Source of the DNA: Pogonophryne albipinna
Lineage: Eukaryota > Chordata > Actinopteri > Perciformes > Artedidraconidae
Length of the DNA stretch: 64,000 bases
Direction of reading: 5' to 3'
Assembly: GCA_028583405.1 (NCBI GenBank)
Contig: CM053256.1
Span: 4,535,995 to 4,599,994, forward strand
The notes below the pieces were generated by a model. It was not told where the DNA came from and made no database searches. It was given only the letters and a program-made list of their open reading frames with translations. Both the position numbers and the translations under genes were made by a program. The number at the start of each line of letters is the position of its first letter. Positions within the stretch are counted from its first letter, which is position 1. Below are positions 41,501 through 56,691 of this stretch, piece by piece.

Positions 41501-44500
41501 TGTCCCCAAAAAGACTAAAACCACCAGCCTCAATGACTACCGCCCAGTAGCACTCACCTCCATCATCATGAAGTGCTTTGAGCGGTTAATCAAAACATTC
41601 ATCACCTCCTCCCTCCCTGACTCTCTGGACCCCCTGCAGTTTGCCTACAGAGCAAACAGGTCTGCAGACGCCATCGCCCTCACCATCCACACTGCCCTCT
41701 CACACCTCGACCAGAGGAACACATATGTGAGAATGCTGTTCACTGACAACAGTTCAGCTTTCAACACCATCGTGTCCTCCAAGCTGATCATCAAGCTCAG
41801 AGACCCATGACTGTCATCGGCCTGATCACCGACGGCAACGAGACGTGTACAGAGAGGAGGTCGAAAACCTGATATCTTGGTGCCAGGATGAAAACCTCAA
41901 TCTCAACATCACTAAGGACCTGACATGGACTCATCACACAAACAAAAAAGAGAAATCTCCAACGAGACGTTCTGGGGCAGCATAGACAGGTATTTTCTGT
42001 GTTAGAGTGTTACTCGCTACAGGGTGTACTTTGAGGGTTTGTGACTTTGCAGACCGTTTACATGCATAAAAACCTTCATAACACACAAGAGGACGGGTAA
42101 TAACCGGAAAAGCATGACATGGGACCTTTAAGATTCTTATAAATGTAATGGAAATATCATTTCAATACCTGTAAAAACAAACGTTTTAATATGCAGCATC
42201 TTACCATCTGAATCACCAGAGTTTCGTAACTCAACTGAAATACAGAACATACAAAATATGGATTTTTCATATTTTGTTTTTATGTATTGTATTCTCATCA
42301 ACACATTAAATAAAGATCATTTTTATTATGTTTGGACATACAATGGGATTGGGCTCTCTTTAATTTACTATAATCGTTTTTGCATAACACCGTAGTAAAT
42401 TAAAAGGTAAAAGAATGATTTTTTTTTCATATGATGTACAGTAAGTAATAATGCCCACTGACCTTTCAGAATCGTGTGGCTCCACCGTGTTTTGCGTTTC
42501 CCTTTGTTAAGTTGTGAGAGAGTAAGGTTGAAGTCACTGATTGGATTCTTAAAGTGCACGTCAAAGAATATTGAGCGTTGGCTTTGGCTACCATTGCTGA
42601 GGGTTATTTTCTATGTGAGAAGAAAAAAAAGAAATAACAGAGAGAGATGACAAAACCAGATGTGAGGGTCAATATTGAATAAACTAAAGATTTCAGTAGT
42701 TTAAAAAAAAGAAGTGAATTAGTCACATGGCGAACAGAAAAAATGATGCTGGTTATTTCAAATGAAGAAGTCCTTATTGTTGAACTTAAGTTTGATGGTA
42801 TATACATGCTGGTTTTTGACTAAGTCCACAATTTGATCTGCCACTGGTAAATTACAAGCATCAAATTTCTCACATTCGCTCCCCTAGGTTAACACATTTT
42901 GGCTACTGAACCATAGCTAATTCTTCTGTCTGTATGGCATATCTTGTTATCATGTCTTTATTAAACAAGGACCATGCATAACAATACATTAATTACAAAA
43001 AGGGAAGAGATGATGTATGGTAGAATTTAGCTATTAGCTAATATCCATCTGCAGTCCCTGGGTAGGTAAATACATAAAAATCAACAAAAGAGCAGATCTA
43101 TAAAATACAAATACCAGCATATTTTACGCTCAGCTCAAAACATATTCCAATGCCTGGTGGTTGTAAATTAAAAAGCTGATGGTGCTAAAATAATCTACCT
43201 CAGTGGGATGTTTAAGTATAGTGGAGATCTTGAGGTTCTGACTATTTGTGAGTTCCCTTGATATTGATATATTAAACAGTAGCCATTTTGACGTCTCACT
43301 GCAAGGTTGACACAGGTATTATTTACAAATAAAATAAATTAATAACTGTCCCATTTTAATTAGTGTCACATCCATTCTAGTGTAGTCAGCAATACCAGGA
43401 ACCTGGCCCAATTTACTGGCAATTCAAACTGTACCTCTGGGCAAATCTCGGCCGTTATGCCTGCTGTGAGGTTGAAATCTTGGTGCATTCTCAGGTCCTT
43501 GTTTGGGCGTGGCTTTCGGATGAATTTGTATTCTTATTGTCCTTGTCGATGGTCTGGAAAAAAAATTCAATCTAAGCACAACCCTACTTCAAGTTTACAG
43601 TAAGAAACATCTGTGTTTAAAATGCATTCATGAAACAATAAGGTTTTAACAACAGAGTATTAGGGTCAGTATCTAGAAAAATAAATATTTCTTTCAGATT
43701 TTGTTATTTCAGAATGGCCACTGAGGAAAAGGTCATGATAAAAAGTCATACCTTCGAGACAAAATGTCTTTAACGTTTTGAGAGTAACTGAATAAGTGAG
43801 ATCAAACCAAGCTGCAGCGTCATCGACAATTACCACCGAATAGTTCTGAGGCACGTCTGTGATTGTATTTAACATTTATAGCAACATGTGAAACAGGTAA
43901 ATTGGCTTAAATGCTTTGCTGTTTGAAGCAGCTCTCCATGGAGCAGAACTTTCCCTCGAGTGATAATCTAAAAACGAAATGATATCTCGCTTAATAAGTA
44001 TTATCAGGGAAACACATTATAACACCATGATAAGTATAAGGTTATATGTCAACCATGTATCGATCATTGAGAGTTCATGTTGCAAAACATAGCTTCTAGC
44101 TTTGGGCAGAGCTAGCTCTGTTTGTAGGGACTTGGCTTGGCGACCAGAGGGTTGCAGGTTCAAGTCCCTGAATGGATCAAGTGAAGAGTGGGGACTGATA
44201 CTTTGTGAGATGGCAGTTGGTCTCCTGGTCATGCTGAGGTAACCTTGAGCAAGGCACCAGAGCCCCACACTGGGCACTGTAATATAGCAGTCAACTGCTT
44301 CTTGTTTAAGGATGGGTTAAAGGCAGAGACTAGAATTCACTGTGTGCGGTGCTGTGTTCCTGTTTGACGATTGGAAGTTGATTGTATTAAAATCCTTCCA
44401 TTTCCATAACACACAATAGGACCCTTTTAAGATAATATTTCCTTTAAATGTTTTCCCTCACTTATGACTTTACTCTCATAACAGGACTACTTTAAGAATT

Positions 44501-47500
44501 AAAGATGTTATTTTCACAATTTAGCCCAAATACTCCATTGTAGGTTTTGATTTCATTTTGAATGTGTGACAGTAAGATATTCAGTAACCTCTTTAAGAGC
44601 AGGATCGAGCGGGGTCAGGTAAACATGAAGAACGGTGCAGGATGCGTAGGCTTTTGAATAAATCAACACGTTACAGTGTATTTTTACTGGAAAGCCCATT
44701 TTCATCAGGACCGTTCTTGGAGAGAAAACTGGTTCACACAGCTTGACATGGGACGATGTGACTTCAGACACTTTTTCCACAACATCTCCACAGTCATCTA
44801 TGTGCAGGACTGCAAACTTTTGCAATATTTTAGGGATGTCATCTGCATAGTATAAAGCACAATAAATGAATGTGAATAAAAAACAATTGCATTGATTATT
44901 TTGATATTTTCCTCCATGATCACTTACCTATGCAGATCCAGTGTGGCAGGTACACTTCAAATAACTTCCCAGAAATCACTGTGATGTCTATCAGGGGACC
45001 TGCTAGCATGTATTTCATCATTTCCATCCTCTTCATGGGTTCCTCCGAAGAGCCAAAACTGGTACTTAAAGCTGACCTTGTCCTGACAGACCCAGCGCAA
45101 GCCTGAGACACTGCATTCAAAGTTTCCCGCTTCAGACTTTAGGCTAAAATATAATGAAAAAAATACTGAGTTTGCATTTGGTACAAAATGTAGCATTAAA
45201 ACTATTGGGAATATATTGTATAGATCTTAGTGTTCTCTCTGTGAAGAAATCCCAAGACCGAACCTTCAGTGTTTACTATATTTCCAGTTTGATAATATGC
45301 AGTATTTAGGAAACTATTTGTACCTGTAAGTTGATGCCTCATCTTCATCTGTACTGTTCACCTCAGGTTCAAGTTTAGTCCAGCCACTGGAGTCCTTCTG
45401 CAGAGGCAATCATTTTTAAAAAGAAGTGAAGACTGTGACTTTTGGAAAAAATCACATAAATGATCAACAAATAACTGAATACATAAATAAAATGTAAGGA
45501 ATTACCGTAATCTTTCCGATACCCTCAAGATCCAAGCTTCTTGAAGCCCCTTGTGAAGAAACAAGACTTAGTATAAAATGATGTTACTATGAAAAATTAA
45601 ATCTATGCCCTTTAGCACTATGTGCTACATTAGCGATGATGTAGCAATAGTGCAAATTTGTTATGCAGGAAATACTGGTGAGTGATGTCTTTTGGAAGCT
45701 TGAAATAATACAATAAGAATACACTTGGCTTTTCACACCTTTGGATCCTAAAGTGATGTTTGACAACTTTTGCTCCAGACCATAATCTTCTTTCATCTTC
45801 TTTAAAATCTCCATTGTCACCTCCATAGACTGTTGGCCGTAGATCTCCACCATCAGATCCACAATCTCAACTCTCCCTGCCGTCTCTAATCTCTGACTTG
45901 AGATTCTTTGGAGGCCACGCTTGAATTTCTCGAGCTCTCCATGACTTAAATCTTCCAGTGTTTCCAGAAGCTTCTCCTCCAGTGATGCCACGCTTACTTC
46001 CTAATGGATTCAATGTCATCAGAGGGAATTCAATGTAATATCTCCACTAGTTGAAAACATTTTCCACCTCTTTACTGTCAACATTTGCAAACTGTAAAAC
46101 CTAAATGAGAGCCGTGTTGTGTAAAGTGTGTCTGATGTGATATGACTCACTTCCTTCGGTGGTTTGGACGGATGTTTATCTAAGGAGAAAACCAAGGAAA
46201 AGCCTCATCATCACTGATTCAAAATCAGATTATCAACGACTTTTTAAGGAATGTTTTTTTCTTTTCTTCATTACTGCACTTGAGTTACGAAGAATCATAC
46301 GTTTTTAATAATCGGGAGCCGTGTTCAACAACAGGAAAACGATATAAGCTATATAACTGCATCTATATAACACTTTCATTTACAAACTCCCACATAACTC
46401 GTGCAGTATAATCAAAGTCTCATTCATTCAGGCACTAGCTCACTACTTCTGATGTGTGGAGAAGAGTAACGCATTTCAAAGTATGAGACTGTTATTGCAA
46501 AAGTGTTTCAAACAGTGAGGTTGTTTTGGTATAGTTGTGCTGTTATTAAACACGCCCCCCCATTTACTTAAATTCATAGAAATGTCTACATTGTTTGATT
46601 TGTTACTCACAGTGGAGTAATTAATTAAAGTTAATTATTCCTTAAAATTAAAAAAATAAAATACAAAAGCATTGCAACAAATACAAAACTCATGACTATT
46701 AACTCTTCTGTGTGATGTAGCAGTTTTAGTTTTCTTTCTCTTACCTTTGAGTCTTAAGATAGTCTCTGTAATCTCTCCACTAGATCAGTTCTGTCCATAT
46801 CCATTAAAACCTCCCTGGTCACCTCCACAGACTGCAGGACCACAGGTCTCCACCATCTGATCCACCACCTGGGATGCACTTGCTGTCCAATTGGGATATC
46901 CATGAAAGGTGCATGATATGCTCTTCTGGAAGAATGTGAACTGCAGCAACCGCTGAAATCTGTAGAGCTCATCATCACTCAAATCCTTAAGAGTTTTCAA
47001 AAGGATTGGTTTCACTGCTGCAATTTGTGCCTGACGGATGTGTAAGAAAAGGTGTTATTTCTCTATGGAAATAAATATGACTTTGTTTTCATTTTATCAG
47101 TCAGTGTTTCAGACAAGAGGATTTTCTATAATTTTGACAAGATCTCTCAAGTCAAAGAAACACTAACATCTGTTCTATTAAATATGTTTAGCTTTTTTCT
47201 TCACGAATGCAAACTTTGATATGAGTGTTCAGACTTCAGTCTGCTAATCTGATCATAACATCAGTGGAAGATCCTTTTGACAGAAGAGATCAACCTTAAA
47301 AACGGTTTGGTTTGCATCATCATTGTTAAGTTCAAGATGGATATGGTTAACAACTTGCATCTATTGAATGCAAGCTGTGATGTGTAAAGTCAGACTCACT
47401 CCCTCGGACTGTGCAGGTCGATGTTCATCCACAGAGTACATCTCTGAAGAGAGAAAATAAAGTGAATGTCTAACACACAAGATCCCAGCAACTAAACTAA

Positions 47501-48185
47501 ACTACTTCAACTTAAAACATTCTGTTTCTTGTTGAGACTATGTGTCGGTGGCCTTTTATGCTATTTTAATTATTTCTTTAATGTTTGTATAGATTCCTGT
47601 CCCATGTTTTTTTAATAATTCATATTGTTGATGAATACAGATTTTTTTTTTACTGAAATATAAAATGTATGTGATGTGAGGGTTTTCTTTCTTCTTTGTC
47701 CTACCTTTGAGTTCTAAGTTTGTCAACCTCTGCCTCAGAATCATTCCTGTTAATGTCCTTCAAAACCTCCATGGTTATCTCTACACACTGTTGGCCGAAG
47801 ATCTCCAATCATCTGTTTCAATGTTTGAGATCTGCCTGCTAAGGATCTCAAAATCCATGAAAAATATCTTGGCTTCTTCTTGGAGACAATTAAATCCAGG
47901 GACTGCATGAATTTCTCTAAATCCTCATTTCTCAAGTCATTCAGAGTTTTCGAAAAGCAGATGTTTAACAGCTGCCATTGTTGCTACCTGAAATAATCAA
48001 TACATTCATTAGACATGTGGATATTCCTCTTGGACAATTACAAATGTGTCTATTTGCATCTCTTCACTGTTAATGTTTTCCCTTTAACTCTTATAAACTG
48101 GTTAGTTGGTGTTGGGTTTGACAGACAGACAGACAGACAGACAGACGGACAGACGGACGGACAGGACAGACAGACAGACAGAACG

Positions 48186-48220
<35 letters not shown>

Positions 48221-48243
48221 CAGACAGACAGACGGACAGACAT

Positions 48244-48274
<31 letters not shown>

Positions 48275-48304
48275 GGACAGACGGACGGACAGACAGACAG
48301 ACGG

Positions 48305-48374
<70 letters not shown>

Positions 48375-48396
48375 TGACAGACAGACAGACAGACAG

Positions 48397-48431
<35 letters not shown>

Positions 48432-48442
48432 GACAGACGGGC

Positions 48443-48513
<71 letters not shown>

Positions 48514-49693
48514 TCATCATAGATAAGTCAATCATGTGTTTTGGTCATATCTTTATCTGTTGAAGGAAAGGTGTGCTGTAGAAAGTCAGACAGATGTGAC
48601 ATTACTTACTTTCTGGATCACTGCAGGTCGCTGTGCCTCTGAGTGTTTCTCTGAAGAGAAAAGAGGTGGAGATAAACCAACTCAATTCATTTTACCTTCT
48701 CCCAAAATATTAATCATTGTTTTGATTAGTCATAAAAACATATTTTGTACACTAGGATATAAATACATTATAAATCTAAGCTTCATCTATATTTATAACT
48801 TAAAAATAAGTATGCAGAGCTCATTAAATGCGATAAATCTGAAATAATCATCATTGGACCTAAAAAGCTCACCACATCTATCCAAAACTTCACCACCCTC
48901 AACATGGACGGCTTCCCAGTTCAAACCTCTCCTCACATCCGTAACCTAGGCATCATATTTGACCAAACCCTCTCCTTCAACCAATACATCAAACTGATCA
49001 CCAAGAAAGCCTTCTTCCACCTCAAAAACATATCCCGTCTACGTCCATCCCTCTCCCCCATTGCTGCAGAAACCCTCATCCACACCTTCATCACCTCCCG
49101 TCTGGACTATTGCAACAGCCTCCTCTATGGTTCACCTGCAAAAATCCTCAACAAACTCCAATACATTCAGAACTCCGCCACCCGTCTACTCACCCACACC
49201 CGAATCCGTGAACACATCACCCCCGTCCTCATCAAGCTCCACTGGCTCTCCATTCCCTCAGATAATTCAGTACAAAATTCCTCCTAATGACATACAAAGC
49301 CCTCCATAACCTGGCCCCCATCCTACATTACTGACCTCCTCCACAGACACACTCCCACCCACTCCCTCTGCTCTGTAACTGCTAACCTCCTGCCCCCCCC
49401 CCCCCCCCCACCCGGACCAACCTCAAGTCCTGGGCGACAGAGCCCTCTCTGTTGCTGCTCCCACCCTCTGGAACTCACTACCCCAACCATCAGAGACTCT
49501 TCCTCCCTCATAGAATAAAAAAAAAATCACTCAAAACCCACCTGTTCAACTGCATTCAACCACTGACCACACCCCCCCCCCCTTATTTTCTCTTATTGTT
49601 TTTCTCTTTTAATATATATATATACATATATATAATTTTTTTATTCTCGGTCAAAGCATCTTTGAGTTTTTAGAAAAGCGCTATATAAGTCTC

Positions 49694-49749
<56 letters not shown>

Positions 49750-52700
49750 TAGGATAAACAGGTTGATGATTTAAAGATGTTTGTTTCTTATTCGTCTTAC
49801 TTTTGGGTCCTGAGCTGCTTTGTGACAGCCTCTGCACCAGATCAGTCCTGTTCATCTTCTCAAAAGCCTCAGGGATCATCTCCAGCAGTCTGTGCTGGCT
49901 GTGATATTGCACCAAATAAAACACCATGTCCTGCCTGTCTCTCATCATTATCCACCTTGTTGAGATGTCTAGGGTAGCCTTTGTCAGCGAGAATTTGACT
50001 CAGGACCCTCTTAAAACTGTGTAAATCCTGGTCACTCAAATCTTTCAGTGTTTCCAGAAGCAGCTCTATGACAGACACCGTCGTTTCCACCTGGTAAAAT
50101 CAAAGGAGATGTTAGGAGAATGGCAGCCAAGCGTCCTCCCTGCTGGACAATATGTCCCACCCCCTCCAGGGACACCCTGTCCTCACTGTGCAGCTCCTTC
50201 AGCGACAGGCTGCTGCACCCCAGCTGTCTCACGGGAGAGATTACCGCAGGTCCTTCCTTCCTGCAGCGGTCAGACTATACAACCAGCACAGCCCCTAGTA
50301 GACCCACCCCCTCCCTACACACACCACAACACAGACTATATCACCCCTTTCTGCTAAATAACCAATCAACTACGTGCAATATGTGGCTATATGTGCAATA
50401 TATATATGCCATTAATAACTGGGTAATTTATTACCCTGGCTGCTAAATCCTTTAAAACCGTTACAAGGTGTGTTTTTTGGCAGGGAAACTGGTTCAGGGG
50501 AGTGGCTGTACCCGTAGGATAGAAAAGGGGGAAGTGATGTCTGACTCAGAGGTCGCCGCGGCTGTGGAGAAGAACGTGTTGCCCACATTCTGTTACTGAG
50601 TTTAGGCTAGTTAGCTAGCAGGTTTATTGTTTTGGGTGCAGTCACTTTTGCTCCACTTGCTGTTCAAATAAAGGTTGAAAGAAAAAGTCAATCTGTTTAC
50701 CAGTTGCTGTTTCATATGGGTGTTGAGAGATGCATCCATAGATTTAGTCCCTAATTTTGCTCTCAAAGTGCACCAGATGCATTTAATGCATTTAACTTCA
50801 ACATTTAAAAAAAAATCTTCCCGGGGGAGCATGAGGTCCACACCCCGTTAAATTGTCTCACCCCCATTGAGGATGCTTCCTACTGTACGCCCATGTTTTA
50901 TTCCATGCGTCAAGCCAGGCAAATTGGGTCCAAATGTTATTGCATCAATGATCTGTTAACATTAAATTGAATAAATATATGCTGTAACTATTTTGCTCTT
51001 GGCAACTCAAGGGCTCAGGTAATGTGATTACTATATGAATAATGGTCCAAAATAACATAAAATGCATAGGGTTTTTGTTAAGAAACATACTTTTCGTCGC
51101 CGGCCGGCCGATACATGCCGCGCATTAAGTGGGCCTGTCTGTCAATTAATCCCCGGGCCACTTTTTCCTCCCCAGGTCCGCCCCTGGCTGTAACGATGCA
51201 AATTTTCCCCTCTGTGGGACTAATAAAGGTATTCTGATTCTGAATGGGGCAAAAGAGCAATTTCTCAGCCGGGATGATTACAGATCATTTTTTGCTTACA
51301 TCTTGTCAGTTTCAGTGTTTTAAAAGAGTGGATGTGGTAAGAAAACATCAGCCATGTCACGCACAACGTATCAGTACACTTTATATTGTTCATCCAATTC
51401 ATCACAGAACCATTTGCTTTTTGTATAAACGGCGTGTTTGATTCATGACTTTATTTGACCTCCTGGGTAACTCTTTAAAAGGCTGTGGTAGAAGAATTAC
51501 TTCAGGCGTCTTGATTTAACAACTGAGTGGCAGTTTAACCAGTTGGCATCTTTTTATTTGGTATAAAAGAGTAAGAATCACTATCTTTATTTTTGCATCA
51601 ATATTGTGAATTTCTCTTTCTGAATATTAGAAAAACAACTCATGAAGAATGTGCTATAATTTCCCCTCCAGACAGACGTAACACAAATTATTAAACACAA
51701 TTCATAAATAACATTGATGCCTAGAACATACAGCTATGTGTTCCTAACTTGGCGTGATCAGATTATTTCTGTAAGAAAACTATCCGAGACCAGAAAATGT
51801 TTGTATCAATAATGTTCAGGGTGGAGATTATTTTCAGTCTTCTAAATCTACTGAGTCAAAGCTGCACTGGGTGGAGTCAGAGTGATGGGACATTACTCAC
51901 ACTCTGGATCAGTGAAGGAAGCGGTTCCTCTGAGGAGAAAAATGACACACGACGGATTCAAAATCACACTATGGACAACTGGTCAGATTGTGTTACTTTT
52001 GAAAAAAACAAACGTAATATGAATAATTCAACTAAATAACGCTCAAATATGGTTCATGCTGGCATCATTCAAATCAATCACAAAGAGTGAGAGGTTTGAC
52101 ACCATATTATTAACACCCATTAAAGGAACACCGCACCCACAAAATGACCTTTTAATAGAAATGACTCCTGCCTTGTTACCTTTAATTCTTCAAGAAACAA
52201 AACAGACAAAAGTATTGATTAATAGGGAGCTATGTTTAACAACAGAACAACTTTATTAACTGTATAACTAAAACTATATAAAACATCTATTTACAAACTC
52301 CCACACAACTCGTGCAGTAGAATCCAAGTCTCATTTATCCTGGCACAATTATAATATAATAATGATTTATTTTGTAATAGTCACACTCGATTACGCCGAT
52401 TTTCTTGTTGCCCAAGCTGGTCGACACCTTTTTTATCAGGACAAATGCTACATTAATGTATTAAATCGATGTTAATCCATGCGTGTAGATGTGGAATTAA
52501 CGGACGTGACGTTGTGCGATTGAGTTGCCAGGCAACAGCTTCGGTTCATGTTAATTTACAAAACTCTTCAACTACAACCGTAGTATATTTAAAACATGTT
52601 AGAAGGCCTCACAAATACTTTAATGCAAATTAAAATGTAAATGTGAAGGAATGTGATACACGTATAACAAAATACATCGGTGATAAACGAAACTGGAAAC

Positions 52701-55700
52701 TGACGTAGGCAAGATCCTCAGCTACGATGATTGGATGGTTTAGCCGCAATGCACGCTGGGACTTGGTCTTTTATGTGATGTGAAATCTGAAAACGTTTTT
52801 TAAAAATAAAATAATACTTTATTCCGAGTGTGCTTGCTTTTCTCTTTGAAAGTCATCACAGAACGGCATTGTAATACACGGTTCGGCTGCATTAAGTATT
52901 ACATATCTGCCGTAGTTCTCTATATATAGAGCCCTGCTGAGAAGACTTCTAGACAAACAGGAGAACTGCCGCCAAAACTGAAACGTGACGTGGATCATAA
53001 ATATATAAGCAATTAAACAACATCTTACATTTCTTTTCACACAATACGTCTCCTTGCAGTCATCAACACTAATTCGGCTGACTTTTATATTTGATCCAAT
53101 GGTAGATAGGCTGTATTTACACCATAACGGTGCAGAGCTGATAGAAAGGGACACCTGGTGGTTGAAGAACGTTATTGAATTGTATTATTTCATATAGATA
53201 TTAATAGGAGGATGTGCAAAACAGACAAACTAATAAGGCTTAATTTAAACATTAAAGAGTACTTTAGGTTAAGGTCTTCTTTTGAATAAGAAACAAGCTT
53301 TGGGAGAAGAAGAATATGGAGGGATGAAACCCTCTTTATTGGTCACACATGCAGAGCACACAGCACACACAGTGACATTTGTATCTATCTATCTACAGAT
53401 AAATATTAAGCCTGACAAAGTACTTACACGTCTAATATATGCTTTCCTGCAATGTTAACTATGGTTAAGCACTTATTTTAACTGATATATACATAATGTA
53501 TTATACTCTTATAAGATGTATGTAGATAGTATAAGAAATGTGCAGAATATGACAGTTTAATGGTGGAGGTATACACACATATTGATAGATGTCTTGTAAT
53601 GCACTGTTTGAGGAACCTGTGACCCAAGTTTTTCATTCATTGCATAACTACACCGTAGTGTGTATAATATAATGTGTCAATAAACCTTAGCTTAGAAAAT
53701 CTTGAAATCTTGAAAGGGGTGTGCAAACTAGTCATTATATACAGTCTTTAATTAACTATAGTAGAGAATAACGAGTGATGAATATACTTTATAGGGATCC
53801 TATTAATATCTAATAATAAAATAATAAAATTCAATAACGTTCTTCAACCACCAGGTGTCCCTTTCTATCAGCTGTGCACCGTTATGGTGTAAATACAGCC
53901 TGTCTACGAATTGGATCAAATATAAAAGTCAGCCGACTTAGTGTTGATACTGCAAGGAGACATATTGTGTGAAAATAAATCTAAGATGTTGTTTAATTGC
54001 TTTATATATTTATGATCCACGTCACGTTTTCAGTTTTGGCTGGAAGTTCTCCTGTTTGTCTAGAAGTCTTCTCAGCAGGCTCTATGAATAGAGAACTACG
54101 GCAGATATGTAATACTTAATGCAGCCGAACCGTGTATTACAATGCCGTTATGTGATGACTTTCAAAGAGAAAAGCAAGCACACTCGGAATAAAGTATTAT
54201 TTTATTTTTAAAAAACGTTTTCAGATTTCACATCACATAAACACCAAATCCCAGCATGCATTCGGCTAAACCATCCAATCATCGAGCTGAGGATCTTGCC
54301 TACGTCAGTTTCCGGTTTCGTTTATCACCGATGTATTTTGTTATACACACATTCCTTCACATTTACATTTTAACTTGCATTAAAGTATTTTGTGAGGCCT
54401 TCTAACATGTTTTTAAATATAACTACGGTTGTAGTTGAAGAGTTTGTAAAATGAACATGAACCGAAGCTGTTGCCTGGCAACTCAATCTTACAACGTCAC
54501 GTCCGTTAATTCCACATCCATACCTATGATCCACACGCATGGATTAACATTGATTTAATACATTAATGTAGCCTTTGTTTCTGCTAAAAAAAGGTGTCGA
54601 CCAGATGGGGCAACAACCAAAATCGGCGTAATCGAGTGTGACTATTACAAAATAAATCATTACGTCGGGGTAGCATTTGCTTGGCATTTCCGGTTATTTC
54701 TCCACTGGTTAACAATACCGTGTACCGTTTTGAAGGGACGAAATCGTGACATCTTCATGTCTCTCAGCATGGTAAATCGTCACATGTTCACGTCTTGCCG
54801 TGATACCGGGTTGGTTATAAACACGCCCCCCATTTACTTCAATTCATAAAGACTTTCTCCATTATTTTAATTGTGACACACAGTGGAGGCATGCAATAAA
54901 ACAGATGTCTTCAAGAATTAAGAGAACTCAGGGTGAGCAATTGTAATACAGAACAACTGGTCATTTTTATCGGTGAACTATTCTTAAAAAAATCAAACAC
55001 AAAAGCATTGCAACAAATACAAAACTCATAACTATGAATTCTAAAATATATGTATAACACATCCATGATACCACGGATGAGTGTGTACTGTTCTCTTACC
55101 TTTGAGTCTTAAGATAGTCTCTGATAATCTCTCCACTAGATCAGTTCCTGTTCAGGTCCATTAAAACTCCCTGGTCCACCTCCACACGACTGCGGACCCA
55201 CAGGTCTCCACCATCCGATCCACTAGCTGGGATGCACTTTGCTGTCCGATAGGCATATCCATGAAAGATGCTCGATATGCTCTTCTGGAAGAATGTGAAC
55301 TGCAGATACCACGGAAATCTGTAGAGTCATGATCACTCAAATCCTTAAGAGTTTTCAAAAGGATTGGTTTCACTGCTGCAATTTGTGCCTGACGGATGTG
55401 TAAGAAAAGGTGTTATTTCTCTATGGAAATAAATATGACTTTGTTTTTCATTTTATAGTTCAGTGTTTCAGACAGAGGATTTTCTATAATTTTGACAAGA
55501 TCTCTCAAGTCAAAGAAACACTAACATCTGTTCTATTAAATATGGTTTTATCTTTTTTCTTCACGAATGCAAACTTTGATATGAGTGTTCAGACTTTCAG
55601 TCTGCTAATCTGATCAGTAACATCAGTGGAAGATCCTTTTGACAGAAGAGATCAACCTTTAAACGGTTTTGGTTGCATCATCATTGTTAAGTTCAAGATG

Positions 55701-56489
55701 GATATGGTTAACAACTTGCATCTATTGAATGCAAGCTGTGATGTGTAAAGTCAGACTCACTCCCTCGGACTGTGCAGGTCGATGTTCATCCACAGAGTAC
55801 ATCTCTGAAGAGAGAAAATAAAGTGAATGTCTAACACACAAGATCCCAGCAACTAAACTAAACTACTTCAACTTAAAACATTCTGTTTTCTTGTTGAGAC
55901 TATGTGTCGGTGGCCTTTTATGCTATTTTAATTATTTCTTTTAATGTTTGTATAGATTCCTGTCCCATGTTTTTTTAATAATTCATATTGTTGATGACTA
56001 CAGATTTTTTTTTTACTGAAATATAAAATGTATGTGATGTGAGGGTTTTCTCTTTCTCTTTGTCCTACCTTTGAGTTCTGAGCTGGTCTTTGTCAACCTC
56101 TGCCTCAGATCAGTCCTGTTAATGGTCCTTCAAAAACCTCCATGGTTATCTCTACACACTGTTGGCCGAAGATCTCCATCATCTGTTTCACTGTTGAGAT
56201 CTGCCTTCTGAGGATCTCAAATCCATGGAAAAATATCTTGGCTTCTTCTTGGAGACAATTACATCCAGGGACTGCTTGAATTTCTCTAGATCCTCGTTTC
56301 TCAACGTCATTCAGAGTTTCCAAAAGCAGATGTTTAACAGCTGCCATTGTTGCTACCTGAAATAATCAATACATTCATTAGACATGTGTATATTTCCTCT
56401 TGGACAATTACAAATGTGTCTATTTGCATCTCTTCACTGTTAATGTTTTCCCTTTAACTCTTATAAACTGGTTAGTTGGTGTTGGGTTT

Positions 56490-56564
<75 letters not shown>

Positions 56565-56608
56565 GGACAGACGGGCAGACAGACAGACAGACAGACAGAC
56601 AGACGGGC

Positions 56609-56644
<36 letters not shown>

Positions 56645-56656
56645 GGGCAGACGGGC

Positions 56657-56691
<35 letters not shown>

